Below are positions 11,761-22,070 of a stretch of 64,000 bases of DNA, one piece after another; positions within the stretch are counted from its first letter, which is position 1; each line of letters starts with the position of its first letter. The stretch is from Nepenthes gracilis (taxonomy: Eukaryota; Streptophyta; Magnoliopsida; Caryophyllales; Nepenthaceae). Under the pieces are notes generated by a model that saw only the letters and a list, made by a program, of their open reading frames with translations, did not search any database and was not told where the DNA came from. The position numbers were made by a program, and so were the translations under genes. The DNA lies in NCBI GenBank assembly GCA_033239525.1, contig BSYO01000026.1, positions 5,642,001 to 5,706,000 of the forward strand. Reading direction: 5' to 3'.

Positions 11761-13343
11761 TCATTCTAACATCTCCATCTCCTTAATCCTCAAATGGGTC
11801 ATATAACACGTTTGACAACTCATAGCATCTGCTATCACATTACCCTTGCTCGGCTGGTACTGGATTTCACAACCAAAGTCCTTTAGATAGTCTATCCATC
11901 TCCTTTGCCTCATATTCAACTCTTTATGGGAAAAGAGATACTTGGGACTCTTGTTGTCCGAATACACAAAGAACTTCTTGTCATATAAATAATGCATCCA
12001 GATTTTCAGAGCGAAAATTACCACCGCTAGCTCCAAATCGTGCATCGGGTAGTTCTTCTCATGGATCTTCAACTGCCTTGACCCATAGACTATTACCATT
12101 CCACGGTCCATCATAACACAACCTAAACTTATCCTGCTCGCATCACAATAAACTTTGAACGCATCAAAACCTTCAAAAATCATCAAGATTAAGGCGGATG
12201 TCAGTCGATCCTTCTGCTCTTGGAAACTTTGCTCACATTCCTCTACCCAGACAAATTGAGCGTCCTTCCTTGTTAAGCGGGTAAGTGGTATAGAAATTTT
12301 GGAGAAATTTTTCACAAACCTCCGATAATAGCTCACCATCCTAAGAAAACTCCGAACTTCGGTCACCAATGACAATTGGTTCCAATTAACAACAGGTTCA
12401 ATCTTTCTCGACTCCACAGAATTGTTTCCTTTCAATATAACATGACCCAAAATGTAACTTCCTTTAGTCAAAATTCACACTTCTTTAATTTGGCATACAA
12501 CTTCTCCTTTCTAAGCGTTTGGAGCACAATCCTCAAATGCATGACATGCTCATCATAACTCTTTGAATAAATCAATATATTGTCAATGAATACAACCATA
12601 AATTTATTCAAGTAGGGTTGAGACATCCGATTCATCAAATTCATAAAAGCAGCGGGGGCATTTGACAACCCAAAAGGCGTAACTAAAAATTTATAATGCC
12701 CGTACATTGTCCGAAAGGCTGTCTTTACTACGTCTTCCTTCTTAGTTCTCAACTGATGAAACCTTGAATGAAGATCAATATTGAAAAATACTTGCGCTCC
12801 TTGTAATTAATCAAATAGGTCATCAATCCTCGGCAAAGGATACTTGTTCTTAATGGTGATCTTGTTCAGCTCCCGGTAATCGATGCAAAGTCGCAACGAT
12901 CCATCTTTCTTCTTGACAAACAACACCGGGGTACCCCAAAGAGATTCGCACGGCTGAATAAATTCCTTGACTAGAAGCTCCTGAAGTTGCTGCTTCAATT
13001 CTTTCAATTCGATAGGTGCCATCCTATATGGCGCCTTTGAGATTCGTGTCGAACCAGGAACAATCTCAATCTCGAATTCAATTTTTCTATTGGGTGACAA
13101 CTCAAGCAATTTTTTGGGAATGACTTCTTCAAAATTGCTAACCACTGGGATATCCTTATTTAGCACACTATGACTTCCGATCGAGCAGGCATAAGCCAAA
13201 TTGGTTTGATATCCGAAATTCATCAAATGACGAGCATACAAAGCCAAGATAAAACAAGGTGGTTCCTTCTGCACCATGCCTTGGAAATAGAATGATTCAC
13301 ATCCCAGAATGGCGAAGTAAACTTTCTTATGAAAATAATCCAC
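11761..13343 (-). pseudogene. Reverse transcriptase and RNase H, Tekay element
   Basis: Three minus-strand frames nearly join. 12807-13343 ends with [20 protein letters not shown], the fingers/first palm strand. 12468-12752 has [22 protein letters not shown] and [12 protein letters not shown], where the family box is FIDDILIYS, so the second catalytic Asp reads Asn. 11761-12471 has thumb, then RNase H with VYCDASRISLGCVMM, NYPMHDLELAVVIFALK, YSDNKS and the end RQRRWIDYLKDFGCEI. Stops fall at frame changes near 12470 and 12800. This is the best preserved enzyme region in the element, but the IDN change and the breaks argue against activity. Confidence 0.9.
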
Positions 13344-13441
13344 ATTGGGGTGATAACCCGCCAGCCAATCATGCCCAAGATTACATTAGAGTCCTACATC
13401 TCTAATAAAATCAGGTCCACCACCAACTGCAACCCATTAAT

Positions 13442-13651
13442 CTAGACTTCATATCTCAGATACAAGATATCCGTAACCATTGACGATCCCAAGGGTATGG
13501 AAACAACCAAAATATAATCCAATATTCTCGGAGGGTATGACAAATTACTTGCAAATCTTGGATATACAAAGGAATGGGTTGACCCCAAATCCAGAAGAAC
13601 ATGTGCAGGAGTATTAAAGATAATGATAGTACCTTCTACCACATTTGGCAA
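13442..13651 (-). pseudogene. Aspartic protease, Tekay element
   Basis: The minus-strand frame has VLLDLGSTHSFVYPRFA, matching the plant Ty3 protease active-site box (family ALFDSGATHSFIS). The catalytic DSG/DTG triplet reads DLG, a likely disabling change. It lies between gag and reverse transcriptase as expected. It would cleave the gag-pol polyprotein inside particles. Confidence 0.8.
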
Positions 13652-13699
13652 TGCCTTCGCATCCCAGGCCGTGACTGCAAAGGCTTTCGCCGGAATAAT

Positions 13700-14684
13700 T
13701 TACTTCTTCACCACTGGCCTCGCAGGAATCGGGTAATCTTTAATCAGATGGTCAGACTTGCTGCAACTAAAGTAAGCTCCCAACCGCTTGTAGTATGGCT
13801 TTCCTCTGTGAAACTTCCCGCAATAGTCAAATGCATTAGCAGCTGCCCCGAGACTTGGTGCTATGGTTGTTGGGTGCTCCTCCTTCCTCTTTCCTTTATC
13901 TTCTGGCTTTGTCCTCCTGGGAGGTCCTCTTGATCCCGGGCCTTGATTAGCAGCTGAGCTTCCGCGATTTTTGGTTCTCATCACGAAATATTGCTCTTGC
14001 TCTAATGCTTTCTCAAATATGAGAGCCCGGTCCAAAATTTTTCCATAATTGTGCAACTTGTGCATGACCAGCTGTTTCCTAATGTCGTCCCTCAGCCCTG
14101 ATTAGAACTTCCTTGTTTTTCTGGCCGGGTCATCAACTATGTGTAGGGCAATTCGAGACAACTCTATGAACTTTGTTGCATATTATGCCATGATCCGATT
14201 TCCCTACCGTAGTCACAAAAACTTGTCCTTTTTCTACTCTCACAAACTAGTCGGAATATACTTCTCAAAGAACTCTTTGTCGAATATCTCCCAAGTGATC
14301 TGGTCTTCATTGACTTCTATGGCTCTCTTTGCACTGACCACCAGTGGTCTATTTCACCTTCTAATTTATACACAGTAAAAGTCACCTTATCTTCTTCTGG
14401 ACAGCTAATAATGGTAAAGATCTTCTCGATTCATCTGATCCACACCTCCGCTTTGGTTAGATCTGGATCTCCCAAAAACTCCGGTGCCCTCTCATTGTTG
14501 AATTGATCATAAGCCACAGCTCTCGAATTACTGGAGCTGGATCGGGGATTGGGGCTGGCTCAGGATGGCGATGTCCATGAGCCATCATTTCCATAATGTT
14601 AACTATCATTCCCATAATGTTTAGATATTCATCTTCTCTGTTTGAATGAGAACTAGCTCTAGAGCTTCTCCATCGGCCTGACAT
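13700..14684 (-). pseudogene. Gag with CCHC-type knuckle, Tekay element
   Basis: The minus-strand ATG at 14684-14682 opens MSGRWRSSRASS, a start position suiting this clade about 170 bp inside the primer site. Frames at 14457-14684 and 13700-14065 bracket a broken middle. The second holds ALEQEQYF and a C-terminal knuckle-like FSCSKSDHLIKDYP; the family has C-x2-C-x4-H-x4-C, and here the last Cys reads Tyr. Pro/Arg-rich linker text (GSRGPPRRTKPEDKGKRKE) precedes it, as usual. Confidence 0.8.
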
Positions 14685-14850
14685 TCTGAATTCCTATTAT
14701 CATCATTAAAAATAGAATTAGATTTTTGCATCAAATTTAGCGAAACTACCTAAACAGGGAGTTCGACCCATACTTTGGGTCAAATGAAATTAACCTAGCC
14801 CTCAACTAAAGTCAATCAATTTAAATCCTAAGGCATCTCTTAGACCATCT

Positions 14851-14861
14851 CTCTGATACCA
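14851..14861 (-). promoter_or_regulatory. Primer binding site (initiator-Met tRNA type), Tekay element
   Basis: Plus strand CTCTGATACCA, i.e. TGGTATCAGAG on the minus strand, two bases from the LTR edge at 14864. This is the standard initiator methionine tRNA primer site of plant chromoviruses. The next element-internal bases contain a GATGCCTTAGG motif also found beside the primer sites at 19424 and 37784. Confidence 0.93.
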
Positions 14862-14863
14862 CC

Positions 14864-15661
14864 TGTAACGTACCATATTCTAACCGAAAACCTGTAACAT
14901 TTTGTCTATAAAATAGCGGTCAAACTAAATATAAAACCTATAAAATATATATACACATCCATCAAAAAGCAGAAAAATGCCTAACCAACACAAAATCCAC
15001 ATTTGCCACTATATATTTATGACTTCAATATCATATCTCTGGACATCATGTTGGAACAAAAAGATGCCATTAATCCTTGAAAACACTCATTACAAAAACC
15101 TGTGGAAGCATTTCATGATCCAATATACCATATCCTAGTTGAAGCATATGATCACTACTATTAATTACAAAAGGATAACACATATTTATACAATCTACCT
15201 GATCCAAAAGAATCATTATCTATACGAAAAAATATGAAATACAATCCCCCAAAATACAATATATAACATCCCAAACCCTAAAACTAAGCATTAATCCTTT
15301 ATTTCTTCTTGTTGGGTATGAACTCGTGCTGATCATATGAGGGGTTAACAAAATAGTAAGAAGTGAGCTAAATACTCAATAATACAAATATATAATAAGG
15401 AACATGTAAATTTCATAATCAAATTATAATTATGCATATAGGAAGGAATAGAGATGAATGAGAGATCATAAAACATGAATTAGAAAAGAATGCTTTTATG
15501 ATATCTTTTAATTTCTTTTAGCCCTTTTATAATTATTTATTCATTCAATTATACTGAAAACTTATTTCATTTGGGGTCAAGAGCCAGTAGGTTTTACCGA
15601 CTAAAGGAGCGGTCGATCGTAATTTGGATTGTGTTTGTTCCTATACAATTAAAAGCCATCT
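14864..15661 (-). repeat. 5' LTR of the Tekay element, first part (interrupted)
   Basis: Starts TGTAACGTACCAT and aligns to 8070-8875 of the 3' LTR. It stops at CATCT (15657-15661), the left target duplicate of the nested element. The rest of the LTR resumes at 23427. Confidence 0.92.
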
Positions 15662-16499
15662 TGTGACGGAACGTATTTTTTTTTCTTTTTTTTGTCCTCA
15701 AAAGCTTCCGTCAAATAGAAACACAATTGAAAACCCAAACTAAACCAATTAGGTGCAGCACAGGATCTCAGATGCCATCTAGGACCCATATACTTTTAAC
15801 CATAATAAGTATAACGGAAATTATTCTAACACTTGCGGAAGCATTCATATTCATTCCAAAATATTCATTTCCAAGTACATAGCCAAAAATGTTTAACCAT
15901 AGAAGTCCATCAAGTCATTACAATAATATTTTTCCAAAATAAGCTTCCAAGGTCTTTAATCCTTCAGACAAGCCCTAGTCATTCCAACTCGTCAGGCACA
16001 AGCTCTAAAATTTCATCTGTAGGGGGAAAACATAAAACAGTGAGCCGATGCCCAGCAAGGTACATGTATATGAGTAGTAAAACGATGATGCAGAACGATC
16101 ATGTAACTGTGCATAAACAGATCGGTTAATCAGAATGCAGTCTAAGAAAAATAGAGAAAACATACTTTGACAATACTATATTTCAGAAAACGGTAATCGG
16201 TACAGTAAACAGCAAACAGTAACATAACATATCGGTAATCGGTACGATAAACGGTGAACAGTACATATCATATCGGTGACAGTATTTTATATTCGATAAT
16301 CGATACTTCATATTCGGTAGTCGGTACTTCATATTCTGTAATCGGTAGTTCATATTCGGCAATCGGTACGATAACATAATCATATCAGTAAAACAGTAAA
16401 CGATACTTCACATTGTATCGGTACAACCCTACCAGTATACCCTACTAGCTGAGGGGGCCAATAATCGAGGATAGATTGTGTTCACTCCACACAATCTAA

Positions 16500-17095
16500 G
16501 GCCGGTAACTGTCATGTGGGTATTCCATCTCACGGGATCGGTACGGTATGCCACCCAAAGGTAAGCCGGTAACGGTATCCCTCACGGAATCGGTACGGTA
16601 TGCCACCCGAAGGTAGGCCGATAACAGAAGTATCTTATCTCGAGGGATTAGTGTAAAGAAGTATCCCATCTCGAGGATCGAACAGAGTGCCTCCCGAAGA
16701 CAGGCGAGCAATGTGAAGTATCCCATCTGGTGAGTGCCTCCCGAAGGTAGGCTAGAATGTATCCCATCCCGAGGGATCGGACAGAGTGCCTCCCGAAGGC
16801 AGGCCGAATGTAGTATCCCATCTCGGGGATCGTAATAGAGTGCCCCGAAGGCGGGCCGGTAAGAAGTATCCCATCTCGAGGGAAAAGCAGTGCCTCTCGA
16901 AGGTAGGCCGCAGAATGAAGTATCTCATCTCGAGGGATCAGAACAGAGTGCCTCCCAAAAGCAGGCCGGTAATAGAAGTATCCCATCTCGAGGGATCAGA
17001 ACAGAGTGCCACCCGAACGACGGCCTATCATGTCATATATATCCCATATCGAGGGATATCTCAGATGTGTGCCACCTGAAGGTAGGCCTATGTTC
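16500..17095. repeat. Tandem array A, left LTR of the LARD
   Basis: Roughly a dozen imperfect units of about 45-55 bp, each with GTATCCCATCTCGAGGGATC followed by an AGAGTGCCTCCCGAAGGCAGGCCG-like half. The CCCATCTCGAGGGAT core is nearly palindromic around CTCGAG. Units vary by small indels. The same array appears in the other LTR at 20205-20905. Confidence 0.9.
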
Positions 17096-17261
17096 CTCCT
17101 AGCTTAACGCCCTTGAGGACAGGGCGGACCATGGATCACTCCATGGATAGAGCTATCTTCGATTACCACCGTAAGTTCTAAGGCCTCGCCTAAGAACTTA
17201 CCTGGACTGTAGTAAGTCTCGGATCCCAAAATAACATACTTCCTTCTTAAAAGCCATTTTC

Positions 17262-17740
17262 AGTAAGCCGGAGTTCATTTTCAGTTTCAGTTTAAAGTCA
17301 GAATATAAGCCGGAGTTCATTTTCAGCTTCAGTTCAAAGTCAGAATACAAGCCGGAGTTCATTTTCTCAAAAAGCTGGAGTGCTTAAAAAGCCGGAGTGC
17401 CTTTTTCTCAAAAGCCGGAGTGCCCTTTTGGATGGAATGCTTTTCACTAACTGGACGGGGTGCATTTACTTACGGGACGGAGTGCTTTTCTCTCAATGGG
17501 ACGGAGTGCTTTTTACTTAAAGGGACGGAGTGCTTTTCATTAATAGGACGGAGTGCTTTTTACTGAAAGCCAGAGTACATTTAAAAGTCGAAGTTCATTT
17601 TCCTCATGGGATGGAGTTCATTTAAAATTCGGAGTTTATTAAAGCCGGAGTTCATTTCTCTTATTACAAGCCGGAGTTCTTTTTTCTTTATTAGGGCCGA
17701 AGTTTATTTTACATTAAGGGAGCCGATTTCATTTTCATCT
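17262..17740. repeat. Tandem array B, left LTR of the LARD (short form)
   Basis: Units of about 20-30 bp built on (G)GACGGAGTGCTTTT or GCCGGAGTTCATTTT, separated by short AT-rich spacers. The central GGACGGAGTGC part holds only about six units here (17450-17570), far fewer than at 21240-21860 in the partner LTR. Confidence 0.88.
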
Positions 17741-19032
17741 TCAAAGGTGGCCGGTTTCATCTTTTTACAAGAGAATGCCGAACTCAATTTTTCATTATGG
17801 GAAAAACCGAACTTGATTCTTCGAGCTTCTTTTAAACATGGCTAATAGGGATTCTTCTTTAAATCAATGATCAGAACAGATATCATATATTCCGTAACAT
17901 ATGCTCATCAAGAATCAGATATACTTGCAATACAAACATGCATATACTCACATTAAATCATGATCTTAAAACGAGGGGATAAACTTGCAATATTCTTAAA
18001 GCATGATCTCAAAAACAGAGCAGAGTACACTTGTAATATTCTTAAAACATGACTTAAAAATCAGCGTCTGAGGTACACTTGCGATATATTCTTAAAGCAT
18101 GAATTCAAAACCAGCGTCCGAAGTATACTTGCCTGATTGTCCACTCTAACTGCCTCAAAGTTCTTCTCTCCTTCTTCGCTCCTTATTCTTCCTTGGCGCT
18201 AGAAACTCCCACTACCCCTCAACTAGGTCCGATATATAAAGAGGAGGGAGCAGGTGGGTAAGTGAAGGTAGGTTACTTACTCCCATACTTGTTTGCAGAC
18301 GGTAGGTGGGAGTAACTAGATTAGTTTACCTATTCCTTTTTGGTCGCCGCCTAGTTGGATTCTGACTGAAGTTTACTTTTGTCTTTAGTTCTATTAATTA
18401 TTCCGGCTAACTGCTCCTTATTTATTGCCAATGTTGCCTGTCGACTCTCCAATTTCGGTCAACATCTCCAAATCCGGTCAACTCTTCCAGTCCGGTCAAT
18501 ATATTCTTCAATTCCGGTTAACACCTTCAAATCCAGCCAATCCCTTCGAATATGGTCAACATCTCCAATTCCGGTCAACTTCCTCTTATTATTCATTCCG
18601 TCCATCACCTTTTCATAAACTTCGGATTTCTTTTCCTTGCATCCACAATTCTACTCCGGTTTTATCAACACACCAGGTTGGACTTGATTTCAGCTTAAGT
18701 GAAAGCCGGACTGCTTTTACACTAAGGGGGGACGGACTTCTTTTACGCTAAGAGAAGACGGACTTCTTCTTCCTCACACAAGGCCACTCCGTCGGTCAGG
18801 CCACTTTGGCCTCACTTCACACAATGCACTCCGGGCTTCAAGGCCACTCCGGCCTCACAAAACCACGCCAGAGTTCAAGCTCAGGAGACAATTTCTAATT
18901 TCAAAATATGCTCTAAAGCTGGTTTGGATTTTCTTAATACATTTTTCGAATAACCTTCAATTTTCCTTGATCCTTTGATTATTTCGACTCGATGACTAGG
19001 ACTTTCTATGACTTAGAATCTGGGTCGTCACA

Positions 19033-19045
19033 ATCTCACCCACTT
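19033..19045 (-). promoter_or_regulatory. Polypurine tract of the LARD-like element
   Basis: On the minus strand the bases next to the 3' LTR read AGTGGGTGAGATT, mostly purine, in the position of the Tekay tract at 10185-10198. Confidence 0.7.
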
Positions 19046-19423
19046 ATAAAAATTTCATCCTCGAAATTTGATGATCCTCACGGTCTCATAATCACACGTA
19101 TTCTTTCATCCAGAAGTTGTTCCCTCCGACAAGGATTACTCTGGGAAACCTCAGGCACTGAATCGTCCTAATTCTTATCACAAAACAAATTCTCAGCCTC
19201 TCAGAATCGACGCAATCCAGTCACTTACTAATTTTCTCAACCTTTAAGTACGTCTGTCCATATACAATATCATATGATCACCTTAGTCTAACAATACTAA
19301 ATCCACAACTAAATGGTTTCCAACTGTCTTAGTTTCCTCTACCTATTCCTATAGGAATTCTATTCAGAGATTCAATCCTACGCTTCCACTTTTCGATCGG
19401 TCAATTCCTAAGGCATCTTAACT

Positions 19424-19434
19424 CTCTGATACCA
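19424..19434 (-). promoter_or_regulatory. Primer binding site (initiator-Met tRNA type) of the LARD-like element
   Basis: Plus strand CTCTGATACCA two bases from the LTR at 19437, identical to the Tekay site at 14851-14861. Confidence 0.93.
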
Positions 19435-20204
19435 ATTGTAACGGAACGAATTTCTTTTTTCTTTTTTTGTCCTCAAAAGCTTCCGTCAAATATAAACACA
19501 ATTGAAAACCCAAACTAAACCAATTAGGTGCAGTACAGGATTTCAGATGGCATCTAGGACCCATATACTTTTAATCATAATAAGTATAGCGAAAGTTATT
19601 CTAACACTTGCGGAAGCATTCATATTCATTTCAAAATATTCATTTCCAAGTACATAGCTAAAAATGTTTAACTATAAAAGTTCATCAAGTCATTACAATA
19701 ATATTTCTCCAAAATAAGCTTTCGAGGTCTTTAATCTTTCAGACAAGCCCTAGTCACTCCAACTCGTCAGGCACAAGCTCTAAAGCTTCATCTGTAGGGA
19801 AAAAAATATAAAGCAGTGAAAGCCCAACAAGGTACATTGAGTAGTAAAACGATGATGCGAACCTTGCTAATCGATTAATCGAGAATGCGATCTAAGAAAA
19901 TAGAGAAAACATACATTAGACTATATTTTGTAAAACGATAATCGGTATAGTAAACGATGCTTGATAACATAACATATCGGCAATCAAAGACGATAAACGG
20001 TGAAAAGAGTACATATCATATCGGTAATGATGTTTTATATTGGTGATCGGTACTTCATATTGATAATCGGTACTTCATATTCTAATCGATGCGGTAACAT
20101 ACTCATAAGAAATCCCAAATTACTTCACATTGTATTGAGACCCTTATACCCTACTAGGCAGGGGCCAATAATCGAGATAGATTGTGTTCACTCCCACACA
20201 ATCT

Positions 20205-20905
20205 AAGGCCGATAACTTGTCATGTGGGTATCCATCTCACGGGATTCGGTATGCCACCCGAGGTAGGCCGATAATGAGTATCTTATCTCGAGAGATCAGA
20301 CAGAAAGGCGGCCGGAATGTATATCCCATCTCGAGGGATCGAATAGAGTACCTCCAGAAGATAGGCAAATGTAGCAGTATCCCATCTCGGGGATCGGTGC
20401 GAGTGCTTCCCGAAGGCGGGTTGGTGCCAGTATCCCATCTCGAGGATCGTAATCAGTGTTCTCCCAAGGCAAAGGCGGAGTATATCCCATCTCAAGGGAT
20501 GGAATAGAGTGCCTTAGAAGGCATCATATCCCATCCCAGGGATCGATGTACATAGTGCCTCCCGAAGGCAAAGCCAGATAGTATCCCATCTCGAGGGATC
20601 GGAATAGAGTGCTTCCCGAAGGCCAGGGTAGAAGTATCCCATCTCGAGGGATCGAGCAGTGCCTCCCGAAGGTAGGCGGTAGGCAATATCCCATCTCGAT
20701 GGATCACGAGTGCCTCCCGCAAGGCGGAATGTAGTATCCCATCTCCGGGGATCGGAACGAGTGCCATCCGAAGGTCGGCCGATCATGTCATATATATCCC
20801 ATATCGGGGATAACGTATGTGCCACCCGAAGGTCGGCCTATCATGTCATATATATCCCATATCGAGGGATATTTGTATTGTGCCACCCAAGGTAGGCCTA
20901 TGTTC
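20205..20905. repeat. Tandem array A, right LTR of the LARD
   Basis: About 14 imperfect units of the TATCCCATCTCGAGGGATC plus GTGCCTCCCGAAGGC type, with more internal deletions than the left copy. The two rightmost units carry CATATATATCCCATATCG in place of the usual core, as in the left LTR near 17030. Confidence 0.9.
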
Positions 20906-21059
20906 CTCCTAGCTTAACGCCCTTGAGGACGGGGTGGACCATGAATCGCTCCAAGGCTATCTCGATTACTACCGTAAGTTCTAAGGCCTCACCCAAGAAC
21001 TTACAAGTAGTCATCTCGGATCCCAAAATAACATACTTCCTTCTTAAAAGCCATTTTCA

Positions 21060-22070
21060 GAAGTCGGAGTTCATTTTGATTTCAGTTTAAAGTCGAATAT
21101 AAGGAGTTCATTTTAATCGGTTCAAAGTCAGAATACAAGTCGGAGTTCATTTTCTCAAAAAAGCCGGAGTGCTTAAAAAGCCGGAGTGCCTTTTTCTCAA
21201 GAGCCGGAGTGCCCTTTTGGACGGAATGCTTTTCACTAACTTGACGGGATGCTTTTTACTTACGGGACGGAGTGCTTTTCTCTCAATGGGACGGAGTGCT
21301 TTTTACTTAAAGGGACGGAGTGCTTTTCATTAATAGGACGGAGTGCTTTTTACTACTGGATAGAGTGCTTTTTACTACTGGACGGAGTGCTTTTCACTAC
21401 CGGGACGGAGTTATTTTTACACAAAGGACGGAGTGCTTTTTATTAACAGGACGAATTTCTTTTTACACAAAGGATGGGGTGCTTTTCATTAACAAGACGG
21501 AGTTTTTTTTAGACAAAGGACGGAGTGCTTTTTATTAACAGGACGGAGTGCTTTTTATTAACAGGACGGAGTTCTTTTTACTCAAAAGACGGAGCTTATT
21601 TTCTCAAAGCCGGAGCTCATTTCTCAAGGGACGGAGCTCATTTCTCAAAGGACGGAGCTCATTTCCTCAAAGGACGGAGCTCATTTCTCAAAGGACGGAG
21701 CTCATTTCTCAAAGGACGGAGCTCATTTCCTCAAAGGACGGAGCTCATTTCTCAATGAACGGAGCTCATTTCCTCAAAGGACGGAAGTCATTTCTCAAAG
21801 GACGGAGCTTATTTCTCAAAGGACGGAGCTCATTTCCTTAAAGGACGGAGCTCATTTCCTTTTAAGGCTGGAGTTCTTTTTAAAAGAGCCGGAGTTCTTT
21901 TTACTAATAGGACAGAGTGCTTTTTACTGAAAGCCAGCGTACATTTAAAAGCCGAAGTTCTTTTTCCTTATGGGACGGAGTTCATTTAAAAGTCAGAGTT
22001 CATTAAAGTCGGAGTTCATTTCTCTTATTACAAGTCGGAGTTCTTTTTTTCTTTATTAGGGCGAAGTTCA
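21060..22070. repeat. Tandem array B, right LTR of the LARD (expanded form)
   Basis: Dozens of units. Two subtypes are clustered: GACGGAGTGCTTTTTATTAACAG (about 23 bp, 21260-21560) and GACGGAGCTCATTTCTCAAAG (21-22 bp, 21600-21860), the latter almost homogeneous over about a dozen units. The AGCTC subtype is absent from the left LTR, so it was amplified locally. The flanking GCCGGAGTTC units match the left LTR. Confidence 0.92.

Larger units (their letters stand above)
15662..19032 (-). repeat. Left LTR (3') of the LARD-like element, 3371 bp
   Basis: Starts TGTGACGGAACG and ends GTCGTCACA. It contains in order: an AATCGGTAC-rich repeat zone (about 16180-16400), array A (16500-17095), array B (17262-17740), AT-rich sequence with spaced 'CAGCGTCCGAAGTACACTTGC' type repeats (18040-18130), and a CCGGTCAACTC-rich zone (18440-18600). 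Open frames within it (15833, 16183, 16496, 16648, 16786, 16890, 17606, 18379, 18425) arise from the repeats and are not taken as genes. Confidence 0.92.
19033..19436 (-). other. Core (internal region) of the LARD-like element, 404 bp
   Basis: No open frame of note. The left end (19033-19080) has a purine tract on the minus strand followed by a segment resembling the Tekay element just inside its 3' LTR: ACTTATAAAAATTTCATCCT here against CTATTTAGAAAATTTCGTCC at 10193. The right end (19400-19436) has CCTAAGGCATCT then the primer site, again like the Tekay element at 14828-14861. The core therefore looks like two joined ends of a Tekay-type internal region with everything between deleted. This is an inference from short matches. 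Confidence 0.8.

Noticed and set aside
16496..17102. Overlapping frames on both strands and a CRISPR-like look of array A
   Set aside because: Units are tandem without unique spacers, the setting is plant LTR DNA, and frames on both strands are products of the repeat.
21249..21841. Open frames with Arg-Ser-Phe and Thr-Glu repeats in the LARD right LTR
   Set aside because: They are translations of array B, exist in overlapping frames, and have no counterpart in the shorter left LTR.
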